Below, piece after piece: positions 7,586-10,944 of a DNA stretch of 10,944 nt. Origin of the DNA: Bacteroidota bacterium (GTDB lineage: Bacteria; Bacteroidota; Ignavibacteria; Ignavibacteriales; Ignavibacteriaceae); contig JAJYSI010000062.1 of NCBI GenBank assembly GCA_021793635.1, positions 1 to 10,944 of the forward strand. The letters are read 5' to 3'. How positions within the stretch are numbered: position 1 is the stretch's first letter; every line of letters starts with the position of its first letter. The notes below the pieces were generated by a model, which ran no database searches, was not told the DNA's origin, and saw only the letters and a list, made by a program, of their open reading frames with translations. Made by a program: the position numbers and the translations under genes.

Positions 7586-7876
7586 TCAAGTAATAATTTG
7601 GGTGTTTAAGGCAATTTCTTCAAGGATAGATGACACTCTCAAACAATCTTTTATATCGCCACTAAAGACGATTGATTTCCCTTTTACGTGAACTTCAAAA
7701 GCATGTGCCCTAGCTTTTTCAAACGAACAATTGACAGCTTTAATCAATTGTAATATGACATCGTCAAAAGTATGCCAGTTGTCATTGAATAAGACTACCT
7801 TGCTGATGGTCCTTATAGAAACTTCACTTTCAGAATCAAAATCAATTAAAGGATTATTTAATACTTCTTTTTCCAC
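7586..7876 (-). CDS. clpS: ATP-dependent Clp protease adaptor ClpS
   Basis: Small adaptor that brings N-degron substrates to the ClpAP/ClpCP protease. It has 96 aa: an unstructured N-tail (1-24) followed by the ClpS core. Visible: KVVLFNDNWHTFDDVILQL (26-44), where N31-D32 match the N-degron amine-binding Asn-Asp; CSFEKARAHAFEVHVKGKS (50-68), where H63 matches the binding His of E. coli H66; and a C-terminal strand/helix VSSILEEIALNTQI. Third position is N instead of D in the usual NDD. The core resembles Chlorobi/Bacteroidota ClpS more than the proteobacterial form. Start is GTG at 7876 with no clear ribosome site (AAGAAA only); a stop lies three codons upstream, so a longer protein is excluded apart from an ATT start two codons up. 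It is alone; no clpA/clpC or aat (transferase) gene nearby. Confidence 0.9.
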   Translation of the reverse strand: MEKEVLNNPLIDFDSESEVSIRTISKVVLFNDNWHTFDDVILQLIKAVNCSFEKARAHAFEVHVKGKSIVFSGDIKDCLRVSSILEEIALNTQIIT

Positions 7877-8037
7877 AACAATTTCTTATTATATTAATAT
7901 TATAATTTAAATAAATTTTTAATAGTTGTCACTCCAGTAAATAATACAACAATTAAGTAAAAAAAATAAAACAATTCGTTTTGGACATATTTTAATCTGA
8001 ATCTAAAACAAATCAAAAATAATTCTCCCAAAAATTA

Positions 8038-8125
8038 TGAATGCACTCTGAATGCACTGTGAATACACTCTGAATGCACTGTGAATACACTCTGAATGCA
8101 CTGTGAATACACTCTGAATGCGCAT
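8038..8125. repeat. 11-bp tandem repeat, seven copies plus a degenerate eighth
   Basis: Consensus TGAATRCACTS. Units: TGAATGCACTC (8038-8048), TGAATGCACTG (8049), TGAATACACTC (8060), TGAATGCACTG (8071), TGAATACACTC (8082), TGAATGCACTG (8093), TGAATACACTC (8104-8114), then TGAATGCGCAT (8115-8125). From 8049 the units alternate strictly G...G and A...C, so the real repeating unit is 22 bp, three identical copies. The 11-bp period is not a multiple of three and every frame is stopped, so it is non-coding; it is close to one DNA helix turn. Identity of copies points to recent expansion. Confidence 0.95.
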
Positions 8126-8224
8126 CAACAAACCTTCTAATAACCTTATCCCGTATACTTTCCATTAAACAAACTGTAGAAATGTAAACCTACGAGAGTA
8201 ATTAGCAATTGATAATAAAATGAG

Positions 8225-8258
8225 AAACCTCCGAGGTTTTCCTAAACCTCGGAGGTTT
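8225..8258. repeat. Perfect hairpin, 15-bp stem with TCCT loop (REP-like element or terminator)
   Basis: Arms AAACCTCCGAGGTTT (8225-8239) and AAACCTCGGAGGTTT (8244-8258) pair perfectly around a 4-base loop. Each arm is itself almost palindromic (AAACCTC-C-GAGGTTT). Four T follow on the plus strand (8256-8259), so it could end a plus-strand transcript, but it lies between divergent clpS and etfB where no gene needs a terminator. A REP-like intergenic element is the alternative; only one copy is in the window. Confidence 0.8.
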
Positions 8259-8318
8259 TGCACTTCACTTCCTTTATATTTGAAATTGTCTGCGTAACAT
8301 GAGTTAATACTCAAAATT

Positions 8319-8342
8319 CACTGATTTGATTTTATATCAGTG
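8319..8342. promoter_or_regulatory. Inverted repeat over the etfB promoter, candidate operator
   Basis: CACTGAT (8319-8325), 10 bases, ATCAGTG (8336-8342): a perfect 7-bp dyad overlapping the -33 box and spacer of the etf promoter, a repressor-type position. Its core TGAT-N10-ATCA equals that of the palindrome before merR (3512-3531). Confidence 0.45.
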
Positions 8343-8356
8343 TATGTTTATATTTT
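8325..8356 (+). promoter_or_regulatory. Promoter of etfB-etfA operon
   Basis: TTTG (8325-8328), 20 bases, TATATTTT (8349-8356), ending 31 bases before the etfB ATG. Same box spacing and same distance to the start codon as the typA promoter; last base of the -7 box is T instead of G. Confidence 0.55.
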
Positions 8357-8386
8357 ACACAAAAATTAAATTAAAAAGGAGGGCAG

Positions 8387-9133
8387 ATGAAAGTTGCGGT
8401 TTGTGTAAGTCATGTTCCGGATACAGCCACAAAAGTCAAAATAGGGCAAGATGAAAAACATATTGATCCTGCAGGTGTTGTATTTATAATTAATCCTTAT
8501 GATGAGTTTGCCGTTGAAGAGGCATTAAAAACAAAAGAAAAATTTGGCGGTGAAGTTGTTGCAATAAGCGTAGGAAATGATAATAGTAAAGAAACATTAA
8601 GAAAAGCTTTAGCAATGGGTGTTGACAAAGGCATCTTGCTAAAGACTGATAAATCTTTAGATTCAGTTGGAATTGCTAAAGCATTAGCGGAAGAATTGAA
8701 AAATCAACAATTCGATATAGTCTTTATGGGAAAACAATCGGTTGATTATGATGACTCGATTGTCGGACAATTGACCTCTGAGTTCTTAGGATATTCTTGT
8801 ATTTCAAATGCTGTTTATCTAAATATTGAAGGACAAAAAGTTATTGCTGAAAGAGAAATCGAAGGCGGTAAAGAAGTAGTTGAATCCGAACTGCCGGTTG
8901 TAATTACAACTCAAAAAGGTTTAAATGAGCCGCGTTATGCTTCTCTAAAAGGAATAATGGCATCAAAGAAAAAAGAGATTTTAGAAAAGCCTATCGTTGT
9001 AACTACTAACCATACAGAAGTTGTAAAAATGAGAAAACCTGCAGCAAAACAACCCGGAAGAATAATCGGGACTGATGTCTCGGCAGTTCCTGAGCTAGTA
9101 AAACTACTCCATGAAGAAGCAAAAATAATTTAA
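8387..9133 (+). CDS. etfB: Electron transfer flavoprotein, beta subunit
   Basis: Beta subunit of the soluble ETF heterodimer, which takes electrons from acyl-CoA and related dehydrogenases and hands them to the quinone pool or, in bifurcating forms, to other partners. It has 248 aa, usual length. Visible: N-terminal MKVAVCVSHVPD, INPYDEFAVEEAL (35-47) and GKQSVDYDDSIVGQ (115-128), which belong to the nucleotide-binding fold; and the dehydrogenase recognition loop GLNEPRYASLKGIM (178-191) with L179 in the position that docks into the partner. No membrane segments. A strong AAGGAGG (8376-8382) lies four bases before the ATG. It is first of an operon with etfA 17 bp downstream. No dehydrogenase or ETF-quinone oxidoreductase gene is nearby, so the partner and whether it bifurcates are open. 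Confidence 0.96.
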   Translation: MKVAVCVSHVPDTATKVKIGQDEKHIDPAGVVFIINPYDEFAVEEALKTKEKFGGEVVAISVGNDNSKETLRKALAMGVDKGILLKTDKSLDSVGIAKALAEELKNQQFDIVFMGKQSVDYDDSIVGQLTSEFLGYSCISNAVYLNIEGQKVIAEREIEGGKEVVESELPVVITTQKGLNEPRYASLKGIMASKKKEILEKPIVVTTNHTEVVKMRKPAAKQPGRIIGTDVSAVPELVKLLHEEAKII

Positions 9134-9150
9134 TTAAAAGGAGATATTAT

Positions 9151-10122
9151 ATGTCTAAAGTTGTGTTGGCAATTCTTGAACAGAGAGAAAATAAGTTAAA
9201 GAAAGTATCCTTTGAAGTCGTAAGTTTTTCCAAAAATATCGCTACAAAACTAAATACCGAGGTTGTAGGCGTAGTAATAGGAAATGATATTCAGAACTTA
9301 AATGATATTTCCAAATATGGAATTTCAAGAGTTCTTCATTACAAAAACGAATCACTTACAAATTATTCAGCCTCAGCATACACTGACTTGGTATGCGAAG
9401 CAGTAAAGGAAACTGACGCTGAGTATTTAATCTTTGGTGATACAGCATTAGGAAAAGATTTGGCTCCGCGCATAGGCGCTCGTATAGATGCTGGTTGCAT
9501 TATGGATTGTGTTAGTGTTGATTTTACCGGAAATCCACCGTTATTTACTCGTCCCGTTTATGCTGGGAAAGCTCTTGTTGATGTTAAATTTAATTCAGAT
9601 AAAAAAGTCGTTACAATCCGCCCAAATGTTTTCAAGGCTCAAGTCCCAGAAGTATCACAAGAATTGAAGATTGAAACAAGAGATGTCTCAAATCCTAATT
9701 TGAAAACAAAGGTCGTTGAATACAAAAAATCTGAAGGCAAGCTTGATGTTGCGGAGGCCGATATTATTGTCTCTGGAGGAAGAGGATTAAAAGCTCCTGA
9801 AAATTTTAACCTAGTTGAGAACTTAGCCGATGTTTTAGGAGCGGCAGTTGGTGCCTCTAGAGCTGCTGTTGATGCAGGTTGGAGACCACATAGAGAACAA
9901 GTTGGTCAAACCGGGAAAACTGTGTCACCATCACTTTATATAGCATGTGGAATTTCAGGCGCAATTCAACATTTAGCAGGAATGTCTTCCTCTAAGTATA
10001 TTGTTGCAATAAATAAGGATAAGGATGCTCCCATATTTACAGTAGCTGATTATGGGATTGCCGGAGATGTATTTGAGATATTACCCGCTTTGACTGAAGA
10101 GATCAAAAAAGCTAAAGCATAA
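9151..10122 (+). CDS. etfA: Electron transfer flavoprotein, alpha subunit
   Basis: FAD-carrying subunit of ETF, 323 aa, full length. N-terminal domain (1-190) pairs with EtfB; the C-terminal FAD domain shows SGGRGL (208-213), GASRAAVDAGW (234-244), QVGQTGKTVSP (250-260), the family signature LYIACGISGAIQHLAGM (262-278), and INKDKDAPIF...ADYGIAGD (287-306). R237, T254, S270, H274 and the following residues are the usual FAD contacts by family knowledge. AAGGAG (9138-9143) sits seven bases before the ATG. It follows etfB by 17 bp and precedes the bifunctional-nuclease gene by 17 bp, so the three are probably one transcript. Confidence 0.97.
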   Translation: MSKVVLAILEQRENKLKKVSFEVVSFSKNIATKLNTEVVGVVIGNDIQNLNDISKYGISRVLHYKNESLTNYSASAYTDLVCEAVKETDAEYLIFGDTALGKDLAPRIGARIDAGCIMDCVSVDFTGNPPLFTRPVYAGKALVDVKFNSDKKVVTIRPNVFKAQVPEVSQELKIETRDVSNPNLKTKVVEYKKSEGKLDVAEADIIVSGGRGLKAPENFNLVENLADVLGAAVGASRAAVDAGWRPHREQVGQTGKTVSPSLYIACGISGAIQHLAGMSSSKYIVAINKDKDAPIFTVADYGIAGDVFEILPALTEEIKKAKA

Positions 10123-10129
10123 TCAATTT

Positions 10130-10133
10130 GGAG
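10130..10133 (+). promoter_or_regulatory. Ribosome binding site that decides the start of the nuclease-family gene
   Basis: GGAG six bases before TTG 10140-10142, selecting it over the earlier in-frame TTG at 10128, which has no ribosome site. Confidence 0.55.
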
Positions 10134-10139
10134 TTTAAT

Positions 10140-10739
10140 TTGCAAAAAGTTCAATGTGAAATTCTCGGTTTATCGTCTAGCCCATCAGCCGGAGGCGCTT
10201 ACGCTATCCTACTCAAAGAATCCGGAGGAGCCAGAAGATTGCCAATAATTATCGGAGCCTTTGAAGCTCAGGCTATTGCGCTTGAAATTGAAGGAATAAA
10301 ACCGCCAAGACCTCTTACTCACGACTTATTAAAGCAAGTAATTGAAAATCTTGGCGGTACAATAAATGAGATTATAATTGATGAACTTAGAGAAAATACT
10401 TTTTATGCAAAAATTATTCTGGAAATCTCAGGTCTAACTAATGAAATTGATAGCCGCCCTAGCGATGCAATAGCATTAGCAGTAAGAACTCAGTCTCCAA
10501 TTTACGTCATGGAGTCAGTTATGGAAACCGCTGCATTTATTCCATCAGATGAACCAGGGAAAGATCCATTTGAAGAAAAAGAAGAGTATCCTGATGAGAA
10601 AGAAACCCAAATTCCTAAAACAAAAGAAGCAATGCTAGCAGCACTTCAAAACAAATTAAGAGAAGCCATTGAAGCAGAAGAGTATGAGAGAGCGGCAAAA
10701 TTACGAGACGACATCCAAAGACTTTCGGGCAGTAATTAA
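10140..10739 (+). CDS. Bifunctional nuclease family protein (BFN/DUF151) with C-terminal UVR motif
   Basis: 199-aa cytoplasmic protein. Residues 1-130 are a BFN/DUF151 domain: KVQCEILGLSSSPSAGGAY (3-21), RRLPIIIGAFEAQAIALEI (32-50), PPRPLTHDLL (55-64) and SRPSDAIALAVRT (105-117). An acidic linker (136-160) leads to a UVR motif (169-195: LQNKLREAIEAEEYERAA then KLRDDIQRL), the UvrB-UvrC contact helix also found in McsA and Clp ATPases. Nuclease activity is reported for plant members; in bacteria the role is unsettled, so DNA repair or proteolysis-related function is inference. The frame opens at TTG 10128, but TTG 10140 has GGAG six bases upstream and gives the usual N-terminus MQKVQCEILGL. 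It lies 17 bp after etfA, in the same operon, with no evident functional tie. Confidence 0.9.
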   Translation: MQKVQCEILGLSSSPSAGGAYAILLKESGGARRLPIIIGAFEAQAIALEIEGIKPPRPLTHDLLKQVIENLGGTINEIIIDELRENTFYAKIILEISGLTNEIDSRPSDAIALAVRTQSPIYVMESVMETAAFIPSDEPGKDPFEEKEEYPDEKETQIPKTKEAMLAALQNKLREAIEAEEYERAAKLRDDIQRLSGSN

Positions 10740-10767
10740 ATATTTCAGAAATAACAGTACAACAAAA

Positions 10768-10944
10768 TTAGGTAAATATTTTTCCTCCTATTTGGCATTC
10801 CAAGCATTTTTCCTTGATACAATAACTCCTAAATAATTCAATCATTCCCTGATAAAGCACACTTCGTTTCCAAGCATCATTAAGTGATAAAGTTGAAGAA
10901 ATTTCATTAACTAAACTATTATCGCTTACTTGATAATAATTTAA
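10768..10944 (-). CDS. C-terminal end of a DUF2851-like protein, start beyond window
   Basis: The last 58 codons of a minus-strand gene that enters from the right edge and ends with TAA at 10770-10768. No start is within the window, and the reading is open to the edge. The visible residues end in SVLYQGMIELFRSYC, then IKEKCLECQIGGKIF. The final pattern, an aromatic-rich helix followed by YC...KCLEC-x-IG, resembles the C-terminus of DUF2851 proteins common in Bacteroidota and relatives, whose function is unknown; this is recognition from memory on a short stretch, so modest certainty. It is convergent with the BFN/UVR gene, 28 bp apart; no strong terminator is seen between them. Confidence 0.6.
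   Translation of the reverse strand, partial: LNYYQVSDNSLVNEISSTLSLNDAWKRSVLYQGMIELFRSYCIKEKCLECQIGGKIFT

Larger units (their letters stand above)
7877..8386. other. 510-bp non-coding gap between divergent clpS and etfB
   Basis: AT-rich, without any ORF that has a start, ribosome site and family resemblance. It holds a tandem repeat (8038-8125), a perfect hairpin (8225-8258), an inverted repeat (8319-8342) and the etf promoter (8325-8356). In 7877-8037 and 8126-8224 I see nothing definable; a clear clpS promoter of the TTG-N20-TATATTTN kind was not found. Confidence 0.7.

Noticed and set aside
8038..8125. Tandem repeat as a CRISPR array
   Set aside because: Units are 11 bp and directly joined; there are no unique spacers and no cas genes.
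8326..8340. FNR/CRP-type site TTGAT-N5-ATCAG before etfB
   Set aside because: The family spacing is N4; here it is N5, and the better symmetric reading is CACTGAT-N10-ATCAGTG.
10741..10753. TATTTC-A-GAAATA as terminator between the BFN gene and the convergent gene
   Set aside because: One-base centre cannot form a hairpin loop without losing pairs, and it is all A/T apart from one pair.

Overview
The window is AT-rich bacterial DNA whose gene set and protein style best fit the Ignavibacteria/Chlorobi side of the Bacteroidota-related bacteria. Evidence for this placement: a fused-type 2-oxoacid dehydrogenase E1 of the 'SSGEGTTSQGEF' kind, a short Chlorobi/Bacteroidota-like ClpS, a bifunctional-nuclease (DUF151) protein with a C-terminal UVR motif, a DUF2851-like C-terminus at the right edge, and promoters that look like TTG-N20-TATATTTN, close to the Bacteroidota TTTG/TAnnTTTG pattern. 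Unlike many Bacteroidota, several genes also have clear Shine-Dalgarno sequences. The placement is an inference from protein style; no database was searched.

Left part (1-3274, minus strand): lpd (dihydrolipoyl dehydrogenase), lipB (octanoyltransferase) and a 2-oxoacid dehydrogenase E1 gene cut by the left edge, spaced 12-13 bp apart and read as one operon. It supplies the E3 subunit, the enzyme that starts lipoylation of the E2 subunit, and the E1 subunit of one lipoate-dependent complex; no E2 gene is visible. Divergent from it (3553-3999, plus) is a small MerR-type regulator with a C-terminal domain holding eight cysteines; a perfect 20-bp palindrome lies just upstream of its start.

Middle part (4034-7876, minus strand): clpS (N-end-rule adaptor), typA/bipA (ribosome-associated GTPase) and pepD (M20-type dipeptidase). 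typA and pepD probably form an operon with its own promoter; the typA start is best placed at a GTG at 7380. A weak two-way terminator separates pepD from the convergent merR gene.

A 510-bp non-coding stretch (7877-8386) separates clpS from the divergent etf genes. It holds a helically phased 11-bp tandem repeat, a perfect 15-bp-stem hairpin that is misplaced for a simple terminator, and the etf promoter overlapped by an inverted repeat.

Right part (8387-10739, plus strand): etfB and etfA (electron transfer flavoprotein) followed closely by a bifunctional-nuclease/UVR protein, a likely three-gene operon. From the right edge a convergent minus-strand gene enters; only its last 58 codons are present.

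Most of the window is ordinary housekeeping metabolism. No clearly new system is visible. The points worth a second look are the Cys-rich MerR protein with its palindrome, a shared TGAT-N10-ATCA dyad in front of merR and etfB, and the repeat and hairpin in the 510-bp gap.
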